From Rhodobiaceae bacterium (lineage in GTDB: Bacteria > Pseudomonadota > Alphaproteobacteria > Rhizobiales > TMED25), in the NCBI GenBank assembly GCA_002704755.1, contig PAHC01000002.1:1-22549 (forward strand): DNA of 22,549 nt, written 5' to 3'. The first letter of the stretch is position 1; every line of letters begins with the position of its first letter. A model generated the notes under the pieces. That model worked only from the letters and a program-made list of their open reading frames with translations. It ran no database searches and was not told the DNA's origin. The translations under genes and the position numbers were made by a program. Positions 22,548 to 22,549 of the stretch are shown here, piece after piece.

Positions 22548-22549
22548 CA

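Noticed and set aside
1..22549. T7-type RNA polymerase, CRISPR array, toxin-antitoxin or known defence system
   Set aside because: No matching motifs or repeats were seen on either strand; the polymerase may lie outside the window or be absent.

Overview
This window is a contiguous piece of a tailed-phage (or prophage) genome that looks marine. It is AT-rich (about two thirds A+T by eye), almost entirely coding, and has many 1-4 base start/stop overlaps. Podovirus-like replication genes sit beside a tyrosine integrase. The family A DNA polymerase carries a DnaJ-like CxxCxGxG zinc module between its exonuclease and polymerase cores. That architecture is, to my recollection, the hallmark of the HMO-2011 type of podoviruses, which infect SAR116, SAR11 and Roseobacter-group bacteria. 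The host cannot be named from sequence alone; the AT-richness fits a SAR11-like or another AT-rich alphaproteobacterial host. No rRNA, tRNA, CRISPR array, transposon or antibiotic-resistance gene was seen.

The left arm (1-9314, + strand) is the end of the virion module. It holds two paralogous small tail-fibre-like proteins (the first cut by the window edge), a 363-aa fibre or receptor-binding-like protein, a GC-rich 58-aa protein, a small membrane/coiled-coil protein, a 655-aa protein built on about 22 consecutive 11-residue repeats, three small or medium proteins of unknown function, and a 1175-aa protein that is probably the large internal virion (DNA-ejection) protein.

The right arm (22549-9311, - strand) is one long convergent gene block. 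Read in its own direction it has small early-type genes, a 26-aa membrane microprotein, integrase, primase (zinc finger plus TOPRIM), DnaB-like helicase, endonuclease VII-like and HNH nucleases, DNA polymerase A, a probable ssDNA-binding protein, a Cas4/RecB-like Fe-S exonuclease, a small coiled-coil protein, T7 endonuclease I-like resolvase, a hypothetical gene, a DUF3310 protein, a 52-aa protein, B12-dependent class II ribonucleotide reductase, a 53-aa membrane protein, an 83-aa protein, a small RMF-like protein and a MazG-like pyrophosphohydrolase. Together these make a self-contained set for nucleotide supply, replication and recombination. The two arms meet tail to tail and share the four bases TTAA, leaving no room for a terminator between them.

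No phage RNA polymerase is encoded here. Instead the - strand carries a series of sigma70-like sites of one style: TTGACA (or TTGACT), a 17-18 bp spacer, then an extended -10 (TGn followed by TATAAG, TATAAC, TATATA, TATTAT or TAGAAT). Each lies inside or at the 3' end of the gene upstream of the one it would serve. The two best precede primase and the ssDNA-binding protein. This suggests host-polymerase transcription with re-initiation along the block. Five short genes (58, 53, 52, 26 and 53 aa) and one partial gene at the right edge were found by reading the spaces between longer genes.
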